64,000 nucleotides of DNA from a virus, in the IMG/VR virus record IMGVR_UViG_3300046011_004498, positions 1-64,000 of that record. The stretch is one strand, 5' to 3'. Shown piece by piece: positions 57,427 through 64,000 of this stretch; within the stretch, counting starts at the first letter, position 1; the number at the start of each line of letters is the position of its first letter. The notes under the pieces were generated by a model. That model was not told the DNA's origin, did not search any database, and saw only the letters and a list, made by a program, of their open reading frames with translations. Made by a program: the position numbers and the translations under genes.

Positions 57427-57442
57427 AATATCCTCCTTTCAG

Positions 57443-58240
57443 TTAGTGACGAAGTTCAGTTCTGTAGTTAGACCAACCAGTGAAGTTAGCATAACGTCCT
57501 TGAACTGGTGTTGCTTGGTGTTCAAATGGACTCAGATGAAGCTGTTCCAAGAGAGTGTTAGCAAGAGCTAAATCCTTAGGGATATTGATAGCTACATCAC
57601 CAATAGGTGTATAGCTTAGCCTTGCTGATCTAGCTGCACTAAGCTTTTTAGCTGTTGGCAGATAGAAGTTCATGGCTTCTCTGGGTTTAACCCAAGGAAG
57701 ATGCCACTCACCAACATTCAATTTCTGGTAAGTAGCATTATCTAGAGCAACTTTAATCATATTGGCAATAAGTTGAAACTCAGGCTGAGCAGCTGCATCC
57801 ATACGAAGATGCAGCCAGTTCCAGTTAGTGCATGTGATTTGGACGTTAATGTAAGTCCAAGGTTCAATCATACGATTGATGATCTGCTTATGAGCATTTG
57901 AAAAGCTCATGAGCCAAGCACAAGTCAATACGATATGCCCTGTGGCGTACCACATGAATTTTGCCCACCAGAGAGCAAGTCCAGTGAGCTCTTCATGTGC
58001 CTGCATACCGGGTTGATTCTTACCCCAGAAAACTGGGGCAGCCATACCCTCACGAGTAAGTTTAAGCATCTTCCTGAAGGGGATGGCTCGGCTAGAGCTT
58101 GCATTCCGGCTTGGGTCTTTGTGAGTCATAACCTCGGAATGAATAAAGCGAGGATATCTGGCTACAATGGTAGCGATCTTATCGCCCCATGGATTTACGG
58201 ATGCGAGAATTACTCGCACGTCAAAAAGATGTGATGTCAT
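57443..58240 (-). CDS. thyX: flavin-dependent thymidylate synthase (265 aa)
   Basis: The ThyX signature appears as THKDPSRNASSSRA (residues 38-51), a variant of RHRxxSxNxxSxR with T-H-K at its start. The dimer core SNAHKQIINRMIEPWTYINVQITCTNWNWLHLRMDAAAQPEFQLIANMI matches the family. ThyX makes dTMP from dUMP using FAD and NADPH. It overlaps the upstream gene by 20 nt and follows dCTP deaminase, so the two form a dTTP supply line. Confidence 0.88.
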   Translation of the reverse strand: MTSHLFDVRVILASVNPWGDKIATIVARYPRFIHSEVMTHKDPSRNASSSRAIPFRKMLKLTREGMAAPVFWGKNQPGMQAHEELTGLALWWAKFMWYATGHIVLTCAWLMSFSNAHKQIINRMIEPWTYINVQITCTNWNWLHLRMDAAAQPEFQLIANMIKVALDNATYQKLNVGEWHLPWVKPREAMNFYLPTAKKLSAARSARLSYTPIGDVAINIPKDLALANTLLEQLHLSPFEHQATPVQGRYANFTGWSNYRTELRH

Positions 58241-58649
58241 AAGTACCGGGTTTTGCTGGGTTTCTAATACGGTTCAGATATTCAAGATTTTCATCATCTG
58301 CCGCAAATAACAGATACACTAATACCCCATTTGAGAAGATGGGAATTATCCAAATTTTAACGGCTATGACATCGCCTAAATCATCTAAGAGATAAATAGT
58401 TACTAGCTGTCTACTTCGATCAGTTGAGTCAACAGAAGCCATTTTATTATGTATTAGTTTGATTACACCTCTATCTACGACAACACATTCATCTAGTTTT
58501 TCCAAATAATCAATGTGATGTATTAAACGATTGAAGGGTACTTCAGCTAAACTATTAGGCTTAGGTGGTTTTAATGCTGGGTCTACCTCAGGATTTGACC
58601 ATACATTTTCAAAACCTGGTGGATTATTTCCTAGCTGGGATGGGAGCAT
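58221..58649 (-). CDS. hypothetical protein (142 aa)
   Basis: The protein (MLPSQLGNNPPGFENVWSNPEVDPALKPPKPN...) has a Pro-rich N-terminus and an alpha/beta domain (RQLVTIYLLDDLGDVIAVKIWIIPIFSNGVLVYLLFAADDENLEYL). The ATG at 58649 overlaps the dCTP deaminase gene by 26 nt; a second possible ATG is at 58676. No family is recognised. It may be linked to nucleotide supply by position. Confidence 0.55.
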   Translation of the reverse strand: MLPSQLGNNPPGFENVWSNPEVDPALKPPKPNSLAEVPFNRLIHHIDYLEKLDECVVVDRGVIKLIHNKMASVDSTDRSRQLVTIYLLDDLGDVIAVKIWIIPIFSNGVLVYLLFAADDENLEYLNRIRNPAKPGTYDITSF

Positions 58650-59115
58650 TTTCTTGGTCCTGATATTTCCCAACATAGGTTGACGTATGTTGAATCTCCT
58701 CAAAGAGGACTTGAACAATACCGGAACCAGCAGGAATATAGACACGTTCGTTGCCGTGAAAGACAACTTCAAGGGTAAGATAGCCTCTCCAGCCCGGCTC
58801 AATGACTGTACTGAAGGCAGCATCTACCCCATGTCTAGCCCATGTAGATTTGTTTGATACACGACCAACTAGGGTCTCAGGCATATCAAAACATTCCATA
58901 CTTGAAGCAAGTGTAAATCTACCGGGCCTCCATACACCGTCAATAGCGGTCCACGGACCCTCATCATTGGTCATGAAGTGAATAGATTGTTTGGTTCTAA
59001 TGTCATAACCAGCTTCAGTTAGACCGTAAGAACCTCCATTTGGAAAGGCAATCTTATGTTGTTCCATGTCCTTGATGGGGTTCATGGCATACAGAGATGG
59101 TCCATTGATGATCAT
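58624..59115 (-). CDS. dcd: dCTP deaminase / dUTPase-family enzyme (163 aa)
   Basis: The block LVGRVSNKSTWARHGVDAAFSTVIEPGWRGYLTLEVVF is the substrate-binding and catalytic region of the dCTP deaminase/dUTPase family (the S-x-x-AR-x-G and IEPGW-G-TLE elements). The glutamate in TLE is the deaminase catalytic residue. The trimeric enzyme would make dUTP or dUMP for ThyX. Deaminase is favoured over dUTPase from the TLE motif. Confidence 0.82.
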   Translation of the reverse strand: MIINGPSLYAMNPIKDMEQHKIAFPNGGSYGLTEAGYDIRTKQSIHFMTNDEGPWTAIDGVWRPGRFTLASSMECFDMPETLVGRVSNKSTWARHGVDAAFSTVIEPGWRGYLTLEVVFHGNERVYIPAGSGIVQVLFEEIQHTSTYVGKYQDQENAPIPARK

Positions 59116-59312
59116 TAAGAGTAGCCTCGGGCTGCGGCCAGAATAGCTTTGTAACGTCGCTTCTCTTTTTCAATAAGAAGTTCCGTTTGTTTAATCATAT
59201 CTGGTCCATTATCAGGATGGCGTAGATGAGTTTTGAATAATGCTGGCAAATCAATTGCCAATGATGCTCTAATCATTTCATCTGTTGGTTCAGTAGGCAC
59301 TTTGATAGTCAT
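59115..59312 (-). CDS. hypothetical small protein (65 aa)
   Basis: MTIKVPTEPTDEMIRASLAIDLPALFKTHLRHPDNG... begins with a pattern (VPTEPTDEMIRA) common in short phage proteins of unknown function. The ATG overlaps the VWA gene stop (TAATG) and the stop overlaps the dCTP deaminase start, so translation is coupled. A longer frame to 59384 runs into the VWA gene and is not needed. Confidence 0.6.
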   Translation of the reverse strand: MTIKVPTEPTDEMIRASLAIDLPALFKTHLRHPDNGPDMIKQTELLIEKEKRRYKAILAAARGYS

Positions 59313-60484
59313 TAGTGGGCTACCTGAATGTGGATCAACTTGCCTTGATTGACAGTTGCTCCGGGGTTGTTGATACAAAGCCATAGAATCGGGATACCTT
59401 CGACGTGGCTCATAATAGGGCAGTCTAGGTCAGTCATGACTACAGCCCCAGCAGGACGGCTTTTCTTGAGGTACTTAGCCACACATTCAAGACTGGTTCC
59501 TCCTCGACCAACAATCTCAATTTGTTCGAGAGATGCACCGGGAGTAAATGTCTGAACTTTCTGGATTCGAGTATCAAACTGAATGAGATTCAAAGCTTTT
59601 GGCTTAAGAACTCCGTGAATGAAGCTGATTTCAGCCAACATCTGCTCTTCCATCCCGGTAGTTACAGAACCAGAGACATCAAAGAAGAAGTCCATTTCCA
59701 TCAATCGACCACGTTTTCCACGAGCAGGAAGGATGACGTGATTATATCGACGATTGCGTTTGGAATAGTTAAGACCAGACTTAGCTTTATCTTGAGCAAA
59801 GTCTTTGAGCTCAGACTTCCAGTTTACTACTGGTTGGTTCCTTTTACGGATCATTTCAGAGATAGCTTCTACCTCTTTAGATGAATAACCAGTTCGTTGT
59901 TGAGCCATCGCAGCAGCATGTACAGCTTGCACGATTTCTTCGATTTTAGCGGGGTCATCAGGTTCGACAAGGTCTTGGTCGTCTGGATCATTAGACCAGC
60001 ACCCAGCCTGCTTTACGGGGCCTGTACCGGGTTTTCCTTGACCACCTGAACCACCACCAGAGGGAGGCGGATCAGGCAAGAGATCATAGACCTCTTCAGC
60101 TGTCATGTTTCTAAAGACAGAATCAAGGAGAGGAGATACCCCATCAAAGGAGTATCCCTCATCCTTTAGCTGTAGATTAATGACAAAATCAGCAGCCCAG
60201 TTGAACTTCTTATGATTAAGTCCTTGAGCTCGAAGAGGATGAAGATAACCAATATGACGCAGTTCATGCATCAAAATGGTGGGACGGGTTAGTTCAGGAA
60301 TAGAACTAAACCAGTCAGGGTTAATCTCCATGGTAAGACCATCTGTCTGAGCGGTCTTAATCTTAGTATTCCATGTAATATCCATGGAACACATCAATGA
60401 ACCAAGAAAGGCACCTTCTCCGGGATGGAGGAAGATTTCAAACTTGGCACTATCGAGCATAGTGTTCAGCTGTGGCGTGGTCAT
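59312..60484 (-). CDS. metallopeptidase-like plus VWA domain protein (390 aa), N4 gp25-like
   Basis: The N-terminal domain has ILMHELRHIGYLH (residues about 72-84), an HExxH-type zinc site of the DUF2201_N group. A Pro/Gly linker (PDPPPSGGGSGGQGKPG) follows. The C-terminal VWA domain has a MIDAS motif DVSGS (about 268) and a later TDLDCP. It is paired with the MoxR-type ATPase gene just upstream; N4 encodes a similar AAA/VWA pair (gp24/gp25). The pair may remodel a protein complex during replication or takeover. Confidence 0.8.
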   Translation of the reverse strand: MTTPQLNTMLDSAKFEIFLHPGEGAFLGSLMCSMDITWNTKIKTAQTDGLTMEINPDWFSSIPELTRPTILMHELRHIGYLHPLRAQGLNHKKFNWAADFVINLQLKDEGYSFDGVSPLLDSVFRNMTAEEVYDLLPDPPPSGGGSGGQGKPGTGPVKQAGCWSNDPDDQDLVEPDDPAKIEEIVQAVHAAAMAQQRTGYSSKEVEAISEMIRKRNQPVVNWKSELKDFAQDKAKSGLNYSKRNRRYNHVILPARGKRGRLMEMDFFFDVSGSVTTGMEEQMLAEISFIHGVLKPKALNLIQFDTRIQKVQTFTPGASLEQIEIVGRGGTSLECVAKYLKKSRPAGAVVMTDLDCPIMSHVEGIPILWLCINNPGATVNQGKLIHIQVAH

Positions 60485-60492
60485 GAAAATCC

Positions 60493-61566
60493 TTAAGGGT
60501 TACGCCTCCGCAGATTGCGTTGGGCGTCAATGATAACAGGATGAGAACGAGGGATTTGTTTGGTTGGATCGGCCAGAGCACCTCGCAAGAAGGTGACTCG
60601 GAATTCTGGGTCCAAGCGTTCGATGAATTGATAGATGTCCTGTAGATTAGAAACATCTACGTCTTTACGAAGCTGAACCACCAGAGCAAATTGAAGACCA
60701 CGGCTATTAGGCACAGCAATCACTGTAGGATCATTGATAATAGCTTTAGTTGTAGGAATCTGTCCGAATGTACGACAGAATGTAATGAACTCACGCCCAA
60801 TTTCTGTACCCAACAGACCTTCAGCAGACGCTCTGTTGTGTGTTGCCTCGTAGTTAAATCCTGTTTGAGGATCACCACGAGAGTCTGTCCATTGGAACAG
60901 TTCTTGGGTTTTCATACGTTGTTGTTGCATGTCCCATGTACGAGGACAGGCATAAGGGTCTTCAGCTTTGCTTGGATCAAACACATGACAGTGTTCTGGT
61001 TTCCATTCGAGATAAGCAGCTACCCGGTATTCCCAGCCAAATTTAGCCACCACATCTTCAAGGAAGATAGTGGGGTCAAATCGCATCTCGTAATTCACCA
61101 TACGTGATGTCATGGCGGAAGACTGAGTGTTAACAATAGCGTTGTCAGTCTTCAGATTACCAGCAGCGACAATGTAAACCATAGGGTGTAGCTTGGCTTG
61201 ACCTGCCTTTTTGTTGAGAACCAACGAATAAAGAGCAGCTTGTGTTTCAATTGATGCAGAATTGATTTCATCAATGAACAAGAGCCAACCAACATAACCA
61301 TCGGGGATCGGTGTATCTTCAGTTGGGAACATCTCAAAGGTTTTGAAGATAGCGTGTTTACCAGCAACATCAGGAAAACCATTCACATCTGTTGGTTCAA
61401 GCATTGAACCATGTACAATAATGGGGAATAGTCGTGCTTCTTGGGCAATACCACTAATCAAAGCAGTCTTACCAATGCCGGGATTTCCTTTAACAAAGGA
61501 AACAATACCTGATTCAAGATCAATCTTGATAGCTTCAGTAAGATCACGAGAGTTAAGAGGGGTCAT
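60493..61566 (-). CDS. MoxR-type AAA+ ATPase (357 aa), N4 gp24-like
   Basis: Walker A is VKGNPGIGKTALI (residues about 24-36) and Walker B is GWLLFIDEINSAS (about 91-103). A sensor 1 region (YIVAAGNLKTDNAIVN) and an arginine-finger region follow. This is typical of MoxR-group AAA+ chaperones, which act with VWA-domain partners, and such a partner is encoded nine bases downstream. Confidence 0.85.
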   Translation of the reverse strand: MTPLNSRDLTEAIKIDLESGIVSFVKGNPGIGKTALISGIAQEARLFPIIVHGSMLEPTDVNGFPDVAGKHAIFKTFEMFPTEDTPIPDGYVGWLLFIDEINSASIETQAALYSLVLNKKAGQAKLHPMVYIVAAGNLKTDNAIVNTQSSAMTSRMVNYEMRFDPTIFLEDVVAKFGWEYRVAAYLEWKPEHCHVFDPSKAEDPYACPRTWDMQQQRMKTQELFQWTDSRGDPQTGFNYEATHNRASAEGLLGTEIGREFITFCRTFGQIPTTKAIINDPTVIAVPNSRGLQFALVVQLRKDVDVSNLQDIYQFIERLDPEFRVTFLRGALADPTKQIPRSHPVIIDAQRNLRRRNP

Positions 61567-61608
61567 AAGGTCTATCCTTGATGAGAGAAAAACAGGAATT
61601 CTAAGAAA

Positions 61609-61636
61609 AAAGGCTCCTGATTTCTCAGGAGCCTTT
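61609..61636. terminator. terminator between the small-gene operon and MoxR
   Basis: AAAGGCTCCTGA-tttc-TCAGGAGCCTTT is a 12-bp perfect stem. The minus strand continues TTTTCTTAG. It ends the six-gene coupled operon. Confidence 0.8.
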
Positions 61637-61638
61637 CT

Positions 61639-61806
61639 TTATTTTCTACCAAATAAGGCACAAAGTGCGATTAAAGGCCAAAACAAGATAGTGGAGAATT
61701 GTAGTGTTAACCACCACATATCTCCCCATATTCGAGCACTTTCGACAACAATCATACCAATGATGATATAAACTATTACAGCTAAGATAATTGTAAATCC
61801 GATCAC
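61639..61806 (-). CDS. two-span membrane protein (55 aa)
   Basis: Starting at GTG (VIGFTIILAVIVYIIIGMIVV...), the protein has spans at about residues 2-22 and 34-52, separated by ESARIWGDMWW, and ends CALFGRK. The GTG overlaps the stop of the upstream gene (GTGA), and AGGAAAAGAC precedes it. It is AT-rich, unlike the four genes before it. A holin-like or envelope role is possible but unproven. Confidence 0.55.
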   Translation of the reverse strand: MIGFTIILAVIVYIIIGMIVVESARIWGDMWWLTLQFSTILFWPLIALCALFGRK

Positions 61807-62240
61807 TTGTCTTTTCCTGTTCGAGGGTCGCGCAAATAGGCGACGGACCCCTTGGGTGCGTTCGCGGGGAGTTCGTCCAGCGAGCCGACCGTGATCGCGT
61901 CTTCTCCTGTAAGGGCGGCTCGGACCCGCTCGCGCTCGTGCTTCACAATCTCGAAGTTGGTGTTGCCCATGATTTCTCTGGCATCACATTCAAAGGCTGT
62001 GACTTGCGCGAGGGCATGATCGGCAGACTTAAGCGCCCCCCGCAGCCTCTCTATCTCAGCGGCTTGGCGTTCAGAGGCTGCGTCAATAGCTGCGACAAGG
62101 GCACCCATCTGGTCATTTGCATCCACGTCTCGCAGGTGTCTGTTGCGAGCGCGGTCAGCGGCTTCGTAAATAGGGTTTTTCCAGACGCCATCCGGGACAC
62201 CTGCGTTATCGCGCAGACCGGCTATGTCAGTGGTGGTCAT
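61803..62240 (-). CDS. hypothetical GC-rich coiled-coil protein (145 aa)
   Basis: Starting MTTTDIAGLRDNAGVPDGVW, the protein has a coiled-coil centre (ALVAAIDAASERQAAEIERLRGALKSADHAL) and a C-terminal segment (DAITVGSLDELPANAPKGSVAYLRDP). The gene is clearly GC-rich. ATG 62240 overlaps the previous stop (ATGA) and follows AGGAAGC. Longer frames are shadows. It resembles small accessory proteins of proteobacterial phages, without known function. Confidence 0.6.
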   Translation of the reverse strand: MTTTDIAGLRDNAGVPDGVWKNPIYEAADRARNRHLRDVDANDQMGALVAAIDAASERQAAEIERLRGALKSADHALAQVTAFECDAREIMGNTNFEIVKHERERVRAALTGEDAITVGSLDELPANAPKGSVAYLRDPRTGKDK

Positions 62241-62380
62241 TTCGGTTGCTTCCTTTCTCGCGCTTCGCGGACGTAGCGAGCGCCGTTGAACAGGTGGTCC
62301 AGCAGAAGCAGCAGGAAGCTGGCCGCCACGCCGAACAGCCCGATGATGACCAGCCCGATGAACTGCAAGAGCAGGGTCAT
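62237..62380 (-). CDS. single-span membrane protein (47 aa)
   Basis: MTLLLQFIGLVIIGLFGVAA... has one long hydrophobic span (about residues 2-26), then a charged tail (DHLFNGARYVREARERKQPK). GGAGGGAGGC precedes the ATG. Start and stop both overlap neighbours by 4 nt (ATGA). GC-rich. Confidence 0.6.
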   Translation of the reverse strand: MTLLLQFIGLVIIGLFGVAASFLLLLLDHLFNGARYVREARERKQPK

Positions 62381-63201
62381 GCCTCCCTCCCTGTATCGGT
62401 AGGGGCGGTAGGCAAAGGCATCCAGTGCTCAGGATCACGAAAGATGCCTTCAGCGACGCACCAGCCGATCTTTGCGTCCCACCAGTGAACCTCTGGCTCA
62501 AAGCCGCTCATTACGGCAAGGAAGCGCGTCCCGTCCTTCGGAGCCGTCGCAATGTCCCGCCACCCTGTATCGGTGGCCTTCGTGCCAAGGGCTGCGAGGA
62601 TGGCGTCGGCGTCGTCCAACGTGTGACAGATGCCTTTCGTTGGGGCGTGGCGCTCGATAGCCGCCTCGACTATCTCCGCGACCCTCTGGCGCTGCTCCTC
62701 GGTTTCCCCTACCGGAACGACAGGGGATGCTCCGCAAACGGCGCACGGAACATTCGGGAACGTCGGGTGTCCTTCGCAGCCGCTGCAAGCCACCACCCCC
62801 TCTGGTGCAGGGGTGCGGGCAGCCAAGCGGCGTTCGCACTCGGCCCACGTCACGACTTCGCCGCCCTCAATACGCACAAGGGCATCCGGCGACAGGGTGA
62901 CGGTCGGCATAAACGGGGTCATTGGCTCTTTCCTTTCAGGGTGGCGCGGGCGCTGTCGGAAATCACCGACCGTTAGAGCGCGGCGGAAAACAGCCGCATG
63001 GCCGTCAGGCATTTCGGCGTCTGGCTCCCACTCGACAGAAACCAGCCGCTCCAACGCCCGTCCACGCTCCTGGTAGTCGAGCAGAAGGGCGCGGAGGTCG
63101 GATGCGGCTTGCGCGGATGAGAACGCCCACGGTTCGTGAGTAGAGCTATCCAGCCACGCAGCAAGCGCGAGGGTTCGCCTCTCCATATCGTCGGGGGTCA
63201 T
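62377..63201 (-). CDS. DUF551-containing protein, possibly fused (274 aa)
   Basis: The C-terminal 60 residues (GWRDIATAPKDGTRFLAVMSGFEPEVHWWDAKIGW...DPEHWMPLPTAP) match DUF551, a small phage domain of unknown function. The middle has a zinc-ribbon-like CSGCEGHPTFPNVPCAVCG. The N-terminal part (MTPDDMERRTLALAAWLDSST) is another accessory-type segment. An internal ATG with its own AGGAAAGAG site (MTPFMPTVTLSPDAL) suggests two genes joined in frame, or a second start. GC-rich; overlaps both neighbours by 4-5 nt. Confidence 0.6.
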   Translation of the reverse strand: MTPDDMERRTLALAAWLDSSTHEPWAFSSAQAASDLRALLLDYQERGRALERLVSVEWEPDAEMPDGHAAVFRRALTVGDFRQRPRHPERKEPMTPFMPTVTLSPDALVRIEGGEVVTWAECERRLAARTPAPEGVVACSGCEGHPTFPNVPCAVCGASPVVPVGETEEQRQRVAEIVEAAIERHAPTKGICHTLDDADAILAALGTKATDTGWRDIATAPKDGTRFLAVMSGFEPEVHWWDAKIGWCVAEGIFRDPEHWMPLPTAPTDTGREA

Positions 63202-63341
63202 GCTGCTCTCCAAAGGTTCGGCGGGCCATAAAGGCGAGCGCACAAGGCGTGGAACCGCAGCGACCACTTGATGAACTGGCGGCTTGTTTGCGCGGTGTCC
63301 TTCCGCCGTTTGTATTTGGCCAGACGACGACGTGCGGTCAT
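63198..63341 (-). CDS. small basic protein (47 aa)
   Basis: MTARRRLAKYKRRKDTAQTS... is strongly basic (about a quarter Arg/Lys), suggesting nucleic-acid binding. AAGGAGAAGCAGC precedes the ATG. It overlaps both neighbours as ATGA. GC-rich like the next three genes. Confidence 0.5.
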   Translation of the reverse strand: MTARRRLAKYKRRKDTAQTSRQFIKWSLRFHALCARLYGPPNLWRAA

Positions 63342-63535
63342 GCTGCTTCTCCTTTTGGTTTATGAACAAACAGCATATTATCAATATGACTTCTAAGTCT
63401 AATGAGTTTTTCAGCTGTCCAAGGGTCAGTAGAATCATATCTTATATGGTTATTACCATGAAGAAGATTTGAAATAGCTTGAAGTTCATCTACAGTAACT
63501 GTAAGAGGAACTATAGTATTATTAGGTTGTGTCAT
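63338..63535 (-). CDS. hypothetical small protein (65 aa), head of coupled operon
   Basis: MTQPNNTIVPLTVTVDELQAISNLLHGNNHIRYDSTDPWTAEKLIRLRSHIDNML... is a helical protein with a very good ribosome-binding site (TAGGAGGTACTAATT). It is the first gene of a six-gene group with 4-nt overlaps. AT-rich composition matches the rest of the phage, unlike the genes just after it. Function unknown. Confidence 0.65.
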   Translation of the reverse strand: MTQPNNTIVPLTVTVDELQAISNLLHGNNHIRYDSTDPWTAEKLIRLRSHIDNMLFVHKPKGEAA

Positions 63536-63573
63536 AATTAGTACCTCCTAGTTGAGTTTCAAATAAAAAATAA

Positions 63574-63597
63574 CCCGCTCCTCCGAAGAGAAGCGGG
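63574..63597 (-). terminator. terminator between the partial Ig-like gene and the coupled operon
   Basis: CCCGCT pairs with AGCGGG and CTC with GAG around a cgaa loop. The minus strand continues into TTATTTTTTATTT. It closes the transcript of the gene at the right edge. Confidence 0.8.
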
Positions 63598-63623
63598 CTA
63601 CTTTGTTTAAGTTATTGCCTATA

Positions 63624-64000
63624 TTAAGCAGTAACAGTCACGGTAATCATATCTATCAGACCACTGGATGTGTTCGTAACAGTGATAACGGTTGTACCAG
63701 CAGCAACACCAGTGACCAGACCACCTACCGAGACAGTAGCTTTTGCCGGAACGGACGAAGCATAAGTCACAGCTTGAGGCTCAGTGGTATTGGTAGGAAG
63801 AACCACAGGAGCCAGTTGTCTGGTAGCAGCAACGGCAAGAGAGAAGTCATTACCGGCGTTGACTCCAGTAATGGGAACAACATTGATGATGCGATAAGCT
63901 GCATAATCAAATCTACCAGCCTTAATCATCAGTTCTTGAATGTGATGATAAAGAACATGACTAACGTTGTTACCAACAGAGTCATCAGCATTGGCAGCGA
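63624..64000 (-). CDS. partial gene: C-terminal Ig-like (Big_2-type) domain protein
   Basis: The reading frame is open to the right edge of the window (AANADDSVGNNVSHVLYHHIQELMIKAG...), so the true start lies outside. The C-terminal 65 residues (PQAVTYASSVPAKATVSVGGLVTGVAAGTTVITVTNTSSGLIDMITVTVTA) are a bacterial Ig-like Big_2 domain, often found on phage surface or capsid-decorating proteins. An internal ATG at 63929 should not be taken as the start without seeing more sequence. Confidence 0.7.
   Translation of the reverse strand, partial: AANADDSVGNNVSHVLYHHIQELMIKAGRFDYAAYRIINVVPITGVNAGNDFSLAVAATRQLAPVVLPTNTTEPQAVTYASSVPAKATVSVGGLVTGVAAGTTVITVTNTSSGLIDMITVTVTA

Noticed and set aside
61659-61675. 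GCAC-AAA-GTGC as a vRNAP promoter
   Set aside because: The stem is only 4 bp, the loop is AAA rather than GAA, and it lies inside the coding sequence of the 55-aa membrane protein with no start nearby.
1-64000. CRISPR array, integrase or insertion sequence
   Set aside because: No regularly spaced direct repeats, no tyrosine or serine recombinase, and no transposase motifs were seen, so there is no sign of lysogeny functions in this window.

Overview
The window is most of the genome of a tailed double-stranded DNA phage of the N4 type (Schitoviridae-like). The key evidence is a 10.6 kb gene for a giant protein of about 3524 residues that carries the four catalytic motifs of single-subunit RNA polymerases: TSVNR near residue 1424, VDG at D1577, the R-x3-K-x7-YG block at R1696/K1700/Y1708, and FDG at D1990. 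This is the arrangement expected of an N4 virion RNA polymerase (vRNAP). Ten consecutive genes run portal, x, scaffold, N4-gp56-type capsid, five virion proteins, vRNAP, which matches N4 gp59 to gp50 one for one. The host is not identifiable. A spanin pair and a GH108-type muramidase indicate a Gram-negative, probably proteobacterial, host. Overall composition is moderate (mid-40s percent GC, by eye), with a GC-rich island near the right end.

Layout. (1) 33-3792, minus strand: small early-type genes, many encoding short membrane or Cys-rich proteins. Three short hairpins (516-530, 856-870, 2744-2756) with 3-nt loops have the form of vRNAP promoters. (2) 3793-5266, minus strand: an RNA island with four tRNAs (Met/Ile-CAU, Thr-UGU, Arg-UCU, Leu-UAA), three strong terminators and several structured non-coding segments. 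(3) 5267-5566, minus: a small membrane-anchored acidic protein, divergent from the late region. (4) 5790-33401, plus strand: an Acb2/Tad1-type small protein, terminase small and large subunits, connector, lysis cassette, portal, scaffold, capsid, inner virion proteins, a lysozyme-like virion protein and vRNAP. (5) 33439-37369: a minus-strand winged-helix-like regulator, then plus-strand fibre/appendage genes. (6) 37431-61566, minus strand: glutaredoxin, RusA-like resolvase, SSB, Sak4-like ATPase, primase-helicase, Cas4-like nuclease, family A DNA polymerase, Dda/RecD-like helicase, MazG-like enzyme, rIIB and rIIA, ThyX, dCTP deaminase, and a metallopeptidase/VWA plus MoxR ATPase pair. A second fibre cassette (44808-46972) sits inside this module. 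(7) 61639-63535, minus: six small genes joined by 4-nt stop/start overlaps, four of them GC-rich. (8) A partial Ig-like gene runs off the right edge.

How it fits together (inference): vRNAP packaged in the head enters with the DNA and reads the hairpin promoters to make early minus-strand transcripts. The minus-strand replication module makes nucleotides (ThyX, dCTP deaminase, MazG, glutaredoxin) and copies DNA (polymerase, primase-helicase, helicase, SSB, recombination nucleases). The plus-strand late module builds and releases virions. The two N4-type phage polymerase II subunits are not seen and may lie past the right edge. Function calls rest on motif recognition and gene order by eye. 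No database search was possible.
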